Part shown: piece after piece, positions 17,067-26,260 of the stretch
How the letters are laid out: the number at the start of each line of letters is the position of its first letter
Position numbering within the stretch: position 1 is the first letter of the stretch
Source: JAKOUY01 sp037045185
GTDB taxonomy: Bacteria > Actinomycetota > Acidimicrobiia > Acidimicrobiales > Ilumatobacteraceae
Assembly: GCA_037045185.1 (NCBI GenBank)
Contig: JBAOHQ010000002.1
Location: 124,001 to 188,000, forward strand
Reading direction: 5' to 3'
DNA length: 64,000 nucleotides
Made by a program: the position numbers and the translations under genes
Notes under the pieces: generated by a model
Told to the model about the DNA's origin: nothing
The model's database searches: none
The model's input: only the letters and a program-made list of their open reading frames with translations

Positions 17067-17606
17067 ATGGTGAGCGTGGGACGAACCAGCGAACACCACC
17101 TGCTCCTCGGGGAGTGGGCATGCCTGGGCGTCCTCTACCCGGCGCCTACCCACGGGTTCGCCGTCGCCGCCCGCCTCAAACCGAGCGGTGACGTCGGCCG
17201 AGTCTGGTCGTTGTCACGCGCGCTCACGTACCGTTCACTCGAGCAGCTCACCTTCCGCGGCTACATCCAACCGGTCGGCGAAGAACCCGGCATCGCCGGC
17301 GGCAACCGCACCATCCTTGCCGCAACGCGCGCCGGCCGCGCACAGCTCCGCAAGTGGCTCGCCGCACCCGTCGTGCACCTCCGCGACCTGCGCAGCGAAA
17401 TGCTTCTCAAGCTGATCATCGCCGACATCTGCGACATCGACATCACGCCGATGCTCGCGGCACAACACGAACACATCACCATTATGGCCGCGGCGATCTC
17501 CGCTCAAGTCAGCGACGAGCCCAGCGATGTCGTCGCCCTGTGGCGCAGTGAATCCTCCAAGGCGGCGCTTCGATTCCTCGACCGTCTCCGGCGCGTCACT
17601 CCCTGA
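17067..17606 (+). CDS. PadR-like winged-helix transcriptional regulator
   Basis: A 179-residue protein with an N-terminal winged helix (LLLGEWACLGVLYPAPTHGFAVA, then SLSRALTYRSLEQLTFRGYI) and a C-terminal helical dimerisation region. This pattern fits PadR-family repressors. It lies 96 bases after modC on the same strand. No ModE-type regulator is in the window, so this gene may control molybdate uptake or molybdoenzyme genes; that is inference from position only. Confidence 0.75.
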   Translation: MVSVGRTSEHHLLLGEWACLGVLYPAPTHGFAVAARLKPSGDVGRVWSLSRALTYRSLEQLTFRGYIQPVGEEPGIAGGNRTILAATRAGRAQLRKWLAAPVVHLRDLRSEMLLKLIIADICDIDITPMLAAQHEHITIMAAAISAQVSDEPSDVVALWRSESSKAALRFLDRLRRVTP

Positions 17607-17691
17607 TGGCGGCTGCAGCCGCGGGCAAGTGGCTGGACCGAGTCGTCGACCAGCGAGCTCGATGACGTCATGAGGCGAGTCGCGTGATCCG

Positions 17692-18345
17692 TCACGATTG
17701 TGCGTCGTGCACAAGAATCGCGATCTGCACCCGGTTCGTCAGGTCGAGCTTGCTGAGAAGTCGTGAGACGTGCGCTTTGACGGTGGCTTCGCTCATGAAC
17801 AGCGACGCAGCGATCTCGGCATTGGATGCGCCCGATCCCACTGCGGTGGCGACCTCCAGCTCCCGGTCTGTGAGCGACGTCAGTCGCCGGGCAGCGCAGC
17901 GGCGTCGGTCCGTCGCCTCGTCGCTGCCGAGGTGGGAGAGAAGGGTGCGGGTGACCGACGGTGAGAGCATCGCTTCTCCCGCCGCCACGAGGCGCACGGC
18001 ATTGACGATCTCGGTGGGCGCAGTGTCCTTCAACAGGAACCCGTCGGCGCCGGCCCGCAGCGCGCTCATGACGTGCTCGTCGGCCTGAAACGTGGTCAGG
18101 ACGATGACGTGTGGCGGGTTCGCCAGGCGGCGCAGGGCCGACGTGGCGGCAATACCGTCCACGCCGGGCATGCGGATGTCCATCAGGACGACATCGGGTC
18201 GACACGTCTGCACGGTTGCGATGGCGTCGGCGCCGTCGGCGGCCTCGCCCACGACCTCCAGCTCGTCCGACGACGACAGGATCATGCGCAGGCCAGCACG
18301 CACCAAGGGGTCGTCGTCGACCAGCAGCACCCGGATCTTCACCAC
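17692..18345 (-). CDS. NarL/LuxR-family response regulator
   Basis: 217 residues: receiver domain with acidic pocket VDDDPL, phospho-acceptor Asp in VVLMDIRMPG, conserved Lys in LLKDTAP, then a LuxR-type helix-turn-helix (LTDRELEVATAVGSGASNAEIAASLFMSEATVKAHVSRL). Its start overlaps the end of the sensor kinase by 7 bases. Together they form a two-component system that probably controls the divergent ABC exporter at 19.7 kb, a common arrangement for envelope stress or antibiotic response. Confidence 0.92.
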   Translation of the reverse strand: MVKIRVLLVDDDPLVRAGLRMILSSSDELEVVGEAADGADAIATVQTCRPDVVLMDIRMPGVDGIAATSALRRLANPPHVIVLTTFQADEHVMSALRAGADGFLLKDTAPTEIVNAVRLVAAGEAMLSPSVTRTLLSHLGSDEATDRRRCAARRLTSLTDRELEVATAVGSGASNAEIAASLFMSEATVKAHVSRLLSKLDLTNRVQIAILVHDAQS

Positions 18346-19604
18346 GGCAGGTCGGCCTGGACGACGAAGTCACCGGAAGCATCCGGTCCGTGCACCAGGA
18401 CGCCATTGGCCAGTGTCACCCGCTCCCGCAGACCGAGGAGCCCCGTCCCAGAACCTGGAGGCGCCGGATGGTCGTGGGGGCCCACCGCCGGCGGGTTGCG
18501 AACGGAGACACGCAGGCCGCGGTTGGGCGCCCCCACCACGCGAACCTGGGCGAGGGTGCCGCGAGCGTGCTTGCTGATGTTCGTCAGCGCTTCCTGCACG
18601 ATGCGGTACGCGTCACGACCGAGGGGGCCGGGTGCGCCAGCCGCCCCATCCACCTGCATCTCGAAGTCGATCTTCGCGCCCGCGCGACGAGTTCCTTCCA
18701 CCAAGCGCGGGATGTCGGCCAGCGTCGGTTGTGGCGCCGTCGACGGCCGTTCCTGCCCGGGCTCCTCGCGCAGCACGCCGATCACGTCGCGCAACTCCTC
18801 GAGGGCTTGGTGGGCCGTCAAGCGCAACAGCGCTGCGCTCTCCCGCACGTGGGCTGGAGGCAGGTCGAGGGCAACCTCGAGGGCCCCGGCGTGCAGCGCC
18901 ACGCGGGAGATCCGGTGGGCAAGCACGTCGTGCATCTCCCGAGCGATCCGGGTTCGCTCGGCGAGGCGTGCACGTTCGGCGCGGACGAGCTGATCGGCCT
19001 CGGCGCGTCGGGCCCGCTCGCGCAGGGTGGAGATGAGCAGACGCCGAGCACGGATGAACATGCCCCACGCGATCGCGGCGGCGGCGAGCGCCAGCGTCGG
19101 CAGGAGCACCGACCACGTGTTGGTCCGCCCGAGCCAGATCGAGCACACCACCGCCGACGGAAGGAACATCGCGGCGATAGCCAGGGCGGGCCGGACGTGG
19201 CGATGGACGGCGAGCGAGGACAGCGCGAGCAGGCCGGCAACGGTGCCAGACGTCGAGAACGCGCCCAGCACCACGCACACCAGCGCCACTCCGAACGGCC
19301 AACGCCGCCTCCACCACAGGGAGAGACAGCAGAGGGTCCCCAGCGCGGCGTCGATGACGACGTGCCCCGAGGACATCCGATTGGCGGTGTCGGCAACGGT
19401 GACGCTCAGGGTGAGGGCGCCGAGAGCCGCGGCAAGAACGAACGCGACGGTGTCGACCCACCAGTCGCGTGTGGTCCTGGGCCCCTCGGCCTCGGAGTAG
19501 GCCGGGTCGCCAGGCCCCAGCATCGCCGTGGGGGCGGTCTGGGCCCACCATCTGCGTAGCCAGGACACGGCACGAGCGTACCGTTCCGGGCGTCCGGGCA
19601 ACAT
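18339..19604 (-). CDS. Sensor histidine kinase (HisKA_3 type)
   Basis: A protein of about 421 residues. It has several hydrophobic segments in the first 170 residues (for example TVAFVLAAALGALTLSVTV and LLPTLALAAAAIAWGMFI), then the dimerisation/phosphoacceptor motif RIAREMHDVLAHRIS with the active His, and an HATPase_c domain with N-box RIVQEALTNISKHA and GTGLLGLRERV. Membrane sensor for the response regulator downstream. The ATG at 19604 is chosen; the open frame extends to 19673 but the added residues are basic and unlike the family. Confidence 0.9.
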   Translation of the reverse strand: MLPGRPERYARAVSWLRRWWAQTAPTAMLGPGDPAYSEAEGPRTTRDWWVDTVAFVLAAALGALTLSVTVADTANRMSSGHVVIDAALGTLCCLSLWWRRRWPFGVALVCVVLGAFSTSGTVAGLLALSSLAVHRHVRPALAIAAMFLPSAVVCSIWLGRTNTWSVLLPTLALAAAAIAWGMFIRARRLLISTLRERARRAEADQLVRAERARLAERTRIAREMHDVLAHRISRVALHAGALEVALDLPPAHVRESAALLRLTAHQALEELRDVIGVLREEPGQERPSTAPQPTLADIPRLVEGTRRAGAKIDFEMQVDGAAGAPGPLGRDAYRIVQEALTNISKHARGTLAQVRVVGAPNRGLRVSVRNPPAVGPHDHPAPPGSGTGLLGLRERVTLANGVLVHGPDASGDFVVQADLPW

Positions 19605-19729
19605 CGACGAACGTCGAGACTGCGACCAACGAACGGCGAGAAGAACGGCAGCGGACCGACTCCTCTCGGCCATCCGATCATGGCCGTCCTCCCGATGCGA
19701 TGGCGCACCAGCCGGTTCACGCTGGACAC
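19605..19729. promoter_or_regulatory. Divergent promoter region between sensor kinase and ABC exporter
   Basis: These 125 bases separate the two-component genes (minus) from the ABC exporter genes (plus) and must hold both promoters. I see no clear -35/-10 pair or operator that would name the binding site of the response regulator. Confidence 0.35.
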
Positions 19730-20644
19730 ATGATCACGACGACAGCGCTCACCAAGAGCTACAACAGTGTTCCGGTCGTGCACGACGTCTCGTTGCACTG
19801 CGAACCCGGGACCATCACCGGGTTCCTCGGGGCCAATGGAGCCGGCAAGTCCACGACGCTGAAGATGATCGCCGGGTTGGTGCGACCCGATCGAGGTACG
19901 GCCACCGTCGACGGGCGACCGTACGTCGAACTGCCCAACCCGACGCGCGTCGTCGGGCTGCTGCTCGACGCGTCTGCGATGCACCCCGGGCGCAGTGGCC
20001 GGTCGACGCTCACGATCGCAGCGTGGATGGCAGACGTTCACCTCGGGCGGGTCGAGCACCTGTTGGACCTGGTCGGCCTCGCCGGCGCGGCGGACAAGCG
20101 GGTCGGGACCTACTCGCTCGGTATGCGCCAACGCCTCGGCGTCGCCCAGGCCCTCGTCGGGGATCCGGCGGCGCTGATCCTCGATGAACCGGCGAACGGG
20201 CTCGATCCCGAGGGCATCGCCTGGATGCGAACGCTGCTGCGTGACTTCGCCGACCGCGGCGGCACGGTGCTGCTGTCCAGCCACCTGCTCCACGAGGTGC
20301 AGGCCACCGCCGATCATCTCGTGGTCATCGCTGGCGGTGCGGTGGTGGCCGCCGGCCGGCTGGACGATCTGCTGGCCAGCTCCACGATCCTCGTGCGCAG
20401 CCCCGACCCCATCGCCCTAGCCGCGGCGCTCGACGCGGCGCGGATCGACTACGTCGCCGGGCCGGGTGACGCGCTCACCGTGGACGTCTCCGGCGGCCGG
20501 GTGACCACCGAAGTGGTCGCCGGCGTGGCCCGCGACCACCACGTGCTGCTCACCGAGCTGCGTCCGTCCGAGACGAACGGGTTGGAGCAGCTGTTCTTCT
20601 CGCTCACCGCCAACGCGGCCCGGCCGCAGGAGGCTGCAGCATGA
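19730..20644 (+). CDS. ABC exporter ATP-binding protein
   Basis: A 304-residue ATPase of the CcmA/BcrA type: Walker A LGANGAGKSTTLKM, signature YSLGMRQRLGVAQAL, Walker B ALILDEPANGLDPEG, then HLLHEVQ and a C-terminal domain of about 90 residues. ATG at 19730 (MITTTALTKSYNSVPVV) chosen because the family begins there. The stop overlaps the permease start (ATGA). Likely exports a peptide or drug or removes one from the membrane, under the adjacent two-component system. Confidence 0.92.
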   Translation: MITTTALTKSYNSVPVVHDVSLHCEPGTITGFLGANGAGKSTTLKMIAGLVRPDRGTATVDGRPYVELPNPTRVVGLLLDASAMHPGRSGRSTLTIAAWMADVHLGRVEHLLDLVGLAGAADKRVGTYSLGMRQRLGVAQALVGDPAALILDEPANGLDPEGIAWMRTLLRDFADRGGTVLLSSHLLHEVQATADHLVVIAGGAVVAAGRLDDLLASSTILVRSPDPIALAAALDAARIDYVAGPGDALTVDVSGGRVTTEVVAGVARDHHVLLTELRPSETNGLEQLFFSLTANAARPQEAAA

Positions 20645-21420
20645 CCACGTCTCTGTCCCCCCGAACCCTCGGCATCGAGCCGGCGCCGTCTGGCCCACTG
20701 CCGATCCCGTTCTCACGGCTTGTCCGGGTCGAGTGGACCAAGGCCACCGACACCCGCGCCGCACGCTGGCTCCTTGCTCTCGTTGCGCTGTCGACCACCG
20801 GGCTCATGCTCGTGCCGGTCCTCGTTCCGACGAGCTTCGATCAGACCTACGCCAGCTACCTGCGCGTCGGCGCCCTCGGGCTGTCGATCCTCCTGCCCGT
20901 GGTGGCGATCCTGATGTTCACCGGCGAATGGACCCAACGCAGCGTCATGACCACCTTCACGCAGGAACCGCGCCGCATCCGAGTCGTCAACGCCAAGCTG
21001 GCCGTGTCGCTCTTGCTGGGCGGAGGCGGGGCGGTCTTCGGCGGAGCGGTCACCGCCGCCGGACTCGCGATCGCATCGGCCTCGGGTCGAGCCCTGCATG
21101 CAAACCTGAGCGCAGGCACCGTCACCTCCTACCTGATCTACGTGCTGCTCAACGTCCTCGCCGCCGTCGCGCTCGGGGCGCTGCTGCAGAGCTCCGCCGC
21201 GGCCATTGCAGCCTCCTTCGCGCTCCCTGCTGGCGTTGCGTTGCTGGGCAAGGCGTCCTCGCTGGTGTCGGAGTGGATCGACATGTCGACACCGTGGAAC
21301 TGGGTGCTCCGCAACGAGTGGGGCGGTCACCTTCCGCAGATCTCGGTCTCGGTCCTGTTCTGGGTGGCGGTCCCGCTCGCCGCCGGCCTTGTCCGTACCA
21401 CACGTCGCGACGTCGGCTGA
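20641..21420 (+). CDS. ABC-2 type transporter permease
   Basis: A 259-residue membrane protein with six hydrophobic segments (for example WLLALVALSTTGLMLVPVLV, LSILLPVVAILMF and VTSYLIYVLLNVLAAVALGALL). The first cytoplasmic helix, RLVRVEWTKATDTRAARW, is typical of single-permease ABC-2 exporters in actinobacteria. Coupled to the ATPase gene by an ATGA overlap; together they would form the exporter. The 206 bases after it (21421-21626) hold no gene I can support. Confidence 0.88.
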   Translation: MTTSLSPRTLGIEPAPSGPLPIPFSRLVRVEWTKATDTRAARWLLALVALSTTGLMLVPVLVPTSFDQTYASYLRVGALGLSILLPVVAILMFTGEWTQRSVMTTFTQEPRRIRVVNAKLAVSLLLGGGGAVFGGAVTAAGLAIASASGRALHANLSAGTVTSYLIYVLLNVLAAVALGALLQSSAAAIAASFALPAGVALLGKASSLVSEWIDMSTPWNWVLRNEWGGHLPQISVSVLFWVAVPLAAGLVRTTRRDVG

Positions 21421-21626
21421 CCTGCCCCGCCTCGCGAAACCACCCGAACGAACCTCCACGAGTCCGCACAGCGACCGCCTCGTGGCGCTCAACCTCGGCG
21501 GCGACGACGCCCTCGTCGACGGGCGATCCGAGCCCAGCCGTGGGCGTTGCCGTCCAACTGGTCCTGCCGAACGGCTCACCGAGGCCAACCTCAGCCGACG
21601 CCCGAGGGCGGTGCGGGCTCCCACGC

Positions 21627-22996
21627 TCAACCCGCGGCAAGCAGCGCTTCGAAGTCGTCGTTGACACGCGTCAGGTGCGGCCACCGAGAGGACAGGTCGG
21701 CGGCAGCCGTTTCCGCGTCGACGCCGTCGTGGCGCATCAGCCAACTGCGTAGCACGAGTCCGGTCCGGCTCTCACCGGCGTGGCAGTGCACGACCACCGG
21801 GATGTCCGCGGCGCGAAAGGCGTCGATCTCGGCGACCGCGTCGGCGATGACGGCGGCCAGACCGGGGTTCGCGCCGGGCCGGTCGATCAGGAAGAACTCG
21901 CGCCGATAGGCGCGGTCGGCGAAGCGATCACCCACCCGACACAACGACAGGACCGCGTGGTCGGCGGGGGTGGCCACCGCTCCGAGAATGTTGGCGGCGA
22001 AGACCCCCGGGCGGATCTGCACCGGCCCACGGGGCGCCACGTCGGGTGCCATCGGCGACAGTCGTCGCCCGATGAGGCGAGCTGCGAGGACCCGCAGGTC
22101 GGCGCTGCGATAGGCGGTGCCGCCGACGCGACCGTGGACGTGGGTGACCCACCGCGACGGGATCGACTGCACGCCGAACCACCCGCCCGCCAGCCCACCT
22201 GCCACGCATGCCACCGTGTCCACGTCTCCGCCCACGTCACACACGTGGCGCATCGCGTCCTCGAACGACGACGAGTTGCGAAGCACACGCACGGCCTGTG
22301 CCAGGCAGGTCCACACAGACCCGTTCGCGGGCTCGTCGTCAGTGGGCGAGGTGGCCGTGAGCAGGTCCGTGTACCGCGAGCGGTGCGGTTCGGGAAGCTC
22401 GGCGAGGATCCCTGGGAGCGCAGCCATCGGGTCATCACCGCGGAGCGCCGCGTGCAGCATGCCGTGGTAGATCGCAGCTCCCCATCCGGCGGCGGGGTCG
22501 CCGTGCGTCACCGCTGACTGGGCGCGGGCGAGGCCGATCGACTCCAATAGCGGCGCCGACGCGGCATAGAGCGCCGAGGTGGTGGCTCGCATCAGCGAAC
22601 CGTTCCCGGCGGCACGCTCGGTGCGTTCGAAGTGCTCCCGCGGGCGTGCTGCCAGTCACCGCCGGCGAGCACGGCTCTGGTCTGCGAGCCGACGTCGCGC
22701 GCCGAGTGGGCCCACGTCCGGAACCGCTCGAACACGTCGGCCCCGTCGAGGCCGCCGTTGGCGAGCAGGCTCTCGCCGAGGATCACGGCCATCTGCGTGT
22801 CGTCGGTGAACTCGCCGGCTCCCCACCCGAACCCGCCGCCGCCGATCATCTCGGTCTGCGGACCACGTGCCGGTGAGGGGAACCGGCGGGTGAACTGGTG
22901 GGGTGGGCCGAACTCGAACGGCGCGCCGAGGGCGTCACCGATGGCGCTCCCGAGGAGGGCCCCGGCGGCCCGCATCCACTGTGGTCCGGACGTCAC
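21627..22996 (-). CDS. ADP-ribosylglycohydrolase fused to dual-specificity phosphatase, one frameshift
   Basis: The N-terminal domain (about 300 residues) is an ADP-ribosyl(dinitrogenase reductase) glycohydrolase: LLGSAIGDALGAPFE, the metal-binding EFTDDTQMA, and later GGDVDTVACVAGGLAGGWFG. It removes ADP-ribose from proteins or small molecules. The C-terminal domain of about 140 residues carries the cysteine phosphatase signature HCHAGESRTG. The frame breaks near 22636, where the ADPRH domain continues as EHFERTERAAGNGSLMRA; a missing base in a G run would explain it. Without repair it would look like two genes. The fusion links de-ADP-ribosylation to dephosphorylation. Gene order gives no further clue. 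Confidence 0.82.
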
Positions 22997-23022
22997 CGCG
23001 TCGACGATACGCGGGGTTGGGG

Positions 23023-24050
23023 CTACGGGGCTACGGCTTCGATACGGCCCGACCGGGCCGAGGCGAAGACAGCATCGATGACGCGCATGTTGGTGCGCGC
23101 GTCATGCAGGGCCTCCGGGCTCGGCGGCTCGGCACGGACCCGACGGGAGAACGCTTCGCCCTGCAGCGTGTACTGATCGGAGGCGGGGACGACCACCTGC
23201 TCGGCGTCGAGGCCGTGGGCAGACCGTCCGTCGTGGACGAGGTACGTCACCGAGTCGTCCTGGGGTTGGTTGAACGGGATCGTGAGCTCCAGCCGGCCGG
23301 CGGCGCCGTAGACGTTGACCCGCTGGTGGAACACGCTCTGCGTGCTGACCTGGAGCGTGCACAGCCGGCCGTCGCCGAAGTCGAGGATTGCTGCGGTGAG
23401 CCGATCGGTGCCAAACGTGGGGTCGGTGTCGGCGAAGGCGGTGACCCGGACGGGATCGGCCTCCATGAACCATCGGGCGGCGACGACTGCGTAGCAGCCG
23501 ATGTCATACATGGCGCCGCCGCCCACCTCGGCCACGTTGCGAATGTTGCTGCCGTCGACGTTGTGGTAGGCGAAGGCCACGTGCATGTGGCTGACGCGGC
23601 CCAACCGCCCGGAACGCACGAGCGCCCGCGACTCGGACCACTGTGGGTGAAAGCGAACCATGAACCCTTCGGCGACATGTACGCGGGAGGCCAGCGCCAC
23701 GAGCGCGGTCGAGTTCTGCCGCGCTCGAGTCCCATCGGCTTCTCGCACAGCACGTGCTTGCCGGCCTCGGCGGCGCGGCGGGTCCACTCCACGTGCATCG
23801 AGTTCGGCAGCGGGTTGTAGATCACCTCGATGGTCGGGTCGGCCAGGAGGTCCTCGTAGGTGGCGTAGGCGGCCGGGATGGAGCACCGCTGGGCGAACGC
23901 CTCGGCTCGTTCGGCGGAGCGCGACGCAACGGCGGCGACCTCGATGATCGGGGACTTGCGCAGGCCGGGTATGAACGTGCGCTCGGCAAAGCCCGAAGTG
24001 GACAGCACGCCCCAGCGGACGGGGCGGTCGGGTGAGGCGTCGTCGGTCAT
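23023..24050 (-). CDS. Gfo/Idh/MocA-family NAD(P)-dependent oxidoreductase, one frameshift
   Basis: Rossmann N-terminus VRWGVLSTSGFAERTFIPGL followed by IEVAAVASRSAERAEAFA, the catalytic-region motif CEKPMGL, and the C-terminal alpha/beta domain with GGGAMYDIGCYAV. Oxidises or reduces sugars or related polyols. The frame breaks near 23720, right after KPMGL; a missing base restores LVALASRVHVAEGFM. Start at 24050 (MTDDASPDRPVRW). About 340 residues when repaired, normal for the family. Divergent from the SOS-box HNH gene. Confidence 0.87.
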
Positions 24051-24102
24051 CGCGGCCGAGGCTACGAGACCGTGGGCTCGATATTTCTCGGAAGTGGGGG
24101 TT

Positions 24103-24118
24103 GCGAACATCAGTTCGA
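24103..24118 (+). promoter_or_regulatory. Candidate SOS box (LexA site) overlapping promoter of the HNH gene
   Basis: GCGAACATCAGTTCGA matches the mycobacterial-type SOS box TCGAAC-N4-GTTCGA at 11 of 12 defined bases. It overlaps a possible promoter: TTGCGA at 24101-24106 and TACGCT at 24124-24129, spaced 17. The gene starts 98 bases downstream. A wider inverted repeat ACATCAG (24107-24113) / CTGATGT (24128-24134) overlaps it. LexA repression, lifted by DNA damage, is the likely control. Confidence 0.65.
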
Positions 24119-24215
24119 TCCTGTACGCTGATGTCAGCTTCCCCAAGCAGATCGCCACTCACGCGGTGGCCAACAGTCCAGTGAGGCCGACGCGGCGAGC
24201 GCTTCGGGGAGCACG

Positions 24216-25484
24216 ATGAACACCACCAATCCACACGAACTGCTCGACCGGGTCATGGCCGTCTCGGCGGGTTGCGCCGATCGTGGTGCGGTCGAGTCGG
24301 CGCTGGCGGCGATCAGCCGCCTTGGAGCGATGATCGAGGCGCAACGCCTGCGGTGTGCCGCGGCGTTGCGCGCCCTGTCGTCGACACCGGCTGTTGACCT
24401 GGCCCGTTCTGGACGGACCAACCTGCGCGAGGGCGGCGACGTGATGCGCCGCCTGCAGGTCACCGAACGGGCGCGGGAGATGGCGGGGGCCCTCCGTGCC
24501 GGTGACGTCTCGATCGGTCATGTCGATGCGCTCGGTCGGGCGTTGCATCGGCTGAACCCCGAACAGCAACGCCAGCTGTTGGCCACCACGGACGCGCTGG
24601 TCGATGTCGCGGTGGCCACCTCTCCCGAACGCTTCGCTGAGCACCTGCGGCGCGTCGAGTGGACGCTGGTCGACGACAACGCGGCGAGCGCCCGGCTCGC
24701 CAGGCAACGCGGGCTTGTCCGGCTGACGTCCTGGGTGGACGGTGAGGACGGGATGCACCACTGGAAGCTGGCGCTTGACCCCGTCTCCGGTGTGCAGTTG
24801 GCCCATCGGATCCGCACTGCCACCGAGGAGCTGTTCCACGGAGGGCAGCTGGCCGACGGTGCGCCCCTGGATCCCGTGCATCGCCAGCAGTTCCTCCAGG
24901 CACACGCCTTGCTGGGAATGCTCGACGGACGTGGCGGGGGGAGCCCTAGCCGGCCGATGTTCGTCACCGTCGTGGACGCCCGGAATCCGGATGCCGCCCG
25001 GCCGGTGGTGGACTGGGGGATGCCGGTCGACATCCCCAGGTCTGCGGTCGTAGAACTGGCGGCGCGTGCTGACCACCGTACGGTGGCGCTCGACGGTGCC
25101 CGAGTGGTGACCGCACCAGGCAGGTTGGATCGCGGCCGTGAGGCGCGTCTCGCCACGCTGGACCAGCGTGTCGTGCTGCGCGCCCTGTTCGCCACGTGCG
25201 CGGTGCCCGAGTGCGCGGCGCCGTTCGACGTGTGCATCATGCATCACGTCGACTGGTGGGAGGCGGGCGGCGCGACCGATCTGGCCAACCTGGCGCCGCT
25301 GTGCTCGGCCCACCACCACGCCGTCCACGACGACGGCTGGCGGATGACCATCGAAGGCCATCACCAGATCACGTTCGACCTCCCGGACGGCCGCCGGGTG
25401 CGGGCCGGTCCGAACCGCGGGCGGGGTCAGGGACCCGGCGCCGCGGCGGCTCAGCCGGCGCTCACCGGGGAGAAGTCACGATGA
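24216..25484 (+). CDS. DUF222/13E12-repeat HNH endonuclease
   Basis: 422 residues. The N-terminal DUF222 region (about 1-300) is typical of the actinobacterial 13E12 family, with LREGGDVMRRLQVTERAREM and RLVRLTSWVDGEDGMHHWKLALD. The C-terminal HNH nuclease is visible as CAVPECAAPFDVCIMHHVDWW followed by LANLAPLCSAHHHAVHDDGW, with the paired Cys and the catalytic His. Family members are numerous in actinobacteria, some DNA-damage-inducible in mycobacteria; their role is not settled. A candidate SOS box lies upstream. The 3' end overlaps the convergent dioxygenase gene by 34 bases. Confidence 0.92.
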   Translation: MNTTNPHELLDRVMAVSAGCADRGAVESALAAISRLGAMIEAQRLRCAAALRALSSTPAVDLARSGRTNLREGGDVMRRLQVTERAREMAGALRAGDVSIGHVDALGRALHRLNPEQQRQLLATTDALVDVAVATSPERFAEHLRRVEWTLVDDNAASARLARQRGLVRLTSWVDGEDGMHHWKLALDPVSGVQLAHRIRTATEELFHGGQLADGAPLDPVHRQQFLQAHALLGMLDGRGGGSPSRPMFVTVVDARNPDAARPVVDWGMPVDIPRSAVVELAARADHRTVALDGARVVTAPGRLDRGREARLATLDQRVVLRALFATCAVPECAAPFDVCIMHHVDWWEAGGATDLANLAPLCSAHHHAVHDDGWRMTIEGHHQITFDLPDGRRVRAGPNRGRGQGPGAAAAQPALTGEKSR

Positions 25485-26206
25485 TGCTGGTGATCCGGGC
25501 GAGCGAAGGTGGTCTGGGCATTGCTGACGGGGTTGAGGATCAGCGAGAAGATGCGCCGCGGCCAGGGCGACATGTTCGGTGGCGAGCCATGAACGAGCGT
25601 GTCACCGAAGATCAGCACGGTGCCCGCCGGGCCCTTTGGGCACACCAGACCGCCGCGCGCTGCCAGTGGGCCGACGACGTCACCGGTCACGGTCCACAGC
25701 GGATAGCTCGTGGTGGTGACGTCCAGCGCCGTCGGGGCTGGGCCGTCCACGTGGGAGCCCCGGACGAAGTACAGCGGACCGTTGAACTCGGTGACCTCGT
25801 CGAGGAAGACGTGCAGGTTGAGGGCCAGCGGCTCGGGTACCCCGTCCTCGTGGTGGTGCGTGGCGAAGTCGTAGTGCCATTGCCACTGCTCGCCGGTGAA
25901 GGCCTCCTTGGCGTTGACCTTCACCTGCTGGATGTAGAGCTCGTCGACCCCGAGGAGCTGCCGGGCGGGTTCCACGAGGCGTGGGTCACGAACAACCGCG
26001 GCGAACACGTCATCTCGCAGGTGCAGGCCCATCGCGGTGCGGACGACGTCAGTGGCCTTCTCCCGGAAGTTCTCCGGCCGGCGCTCGTCGAACAGCCGCG
26101 GCAGCCGAGCGAGCATCGCCTCAACCTCACCGGGCGCGAACAGTCCGGGCAGGACGAGCAAGCCATCACGCTCGAACGTTGCAACCTGCTCGTCGGTCAG
26201 CCGCAT
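25451..26206 (-). CDS. Phytanoyl-CoA dioxygenase (PhyH) family protein
   Basis: 251 residues of the Fe(II)/2-oxoglutarate-dependent dioxygenase family. The double-stranded beta-helix is visible with WQWHYDFATHHHEDG (His and Asp metal ligands), LYFVRGSHVDG, and the distal TLVHGSPPN (second His) with RRIFSLILN (2-oxoglutarate-binding Arg). It hydroxylates an unknown small molecule; relatives act on ectoine, phytanoyl-CoA or natural products. Divergent from the SMP-30 gene, so it may belong to the same catabolic unit. No frame problems. Confidence 0.88.
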   Translation of the reverse strand: MRLTDEQVATFERDGLLVLPGLFAPGEVEAMLARLPRLFDERRPENFREKATDVVRTAMGLHLRDDVFAAVVRDPRLVEPARQLLGVDELYIQQVKVNAKEAFTGEQWQWHYDFATHHHEDGVPEPLALNLHVFLDEVTEFNGPLYFVRGSHVDGPAPTALDVTTTSYPLWTVTGDVVGPLAARGGLVCPKGPAGTVLIFGDTLVHGSPPNMSPWPRRIFSLILNPVSNAQTTFARPDHQHHRDFSPVSAG

Positions 26207-26260
26207 GGCCCGACGTTAGCGAGCGGCCCGCTGGAGTCGGGCGACCAGGGGTGGGCTGCG
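26207..26260. promoter_or_regulatory. Divergent promoter region, dioxygenase / catabolic operon
   Basis: Only 54 bases separate the starts of the PhyH gene (minus) and the SMP-30 gene (plus), so their promoters overlap and may be co-regulated. No clear box is visible. Confidence 0.3.
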
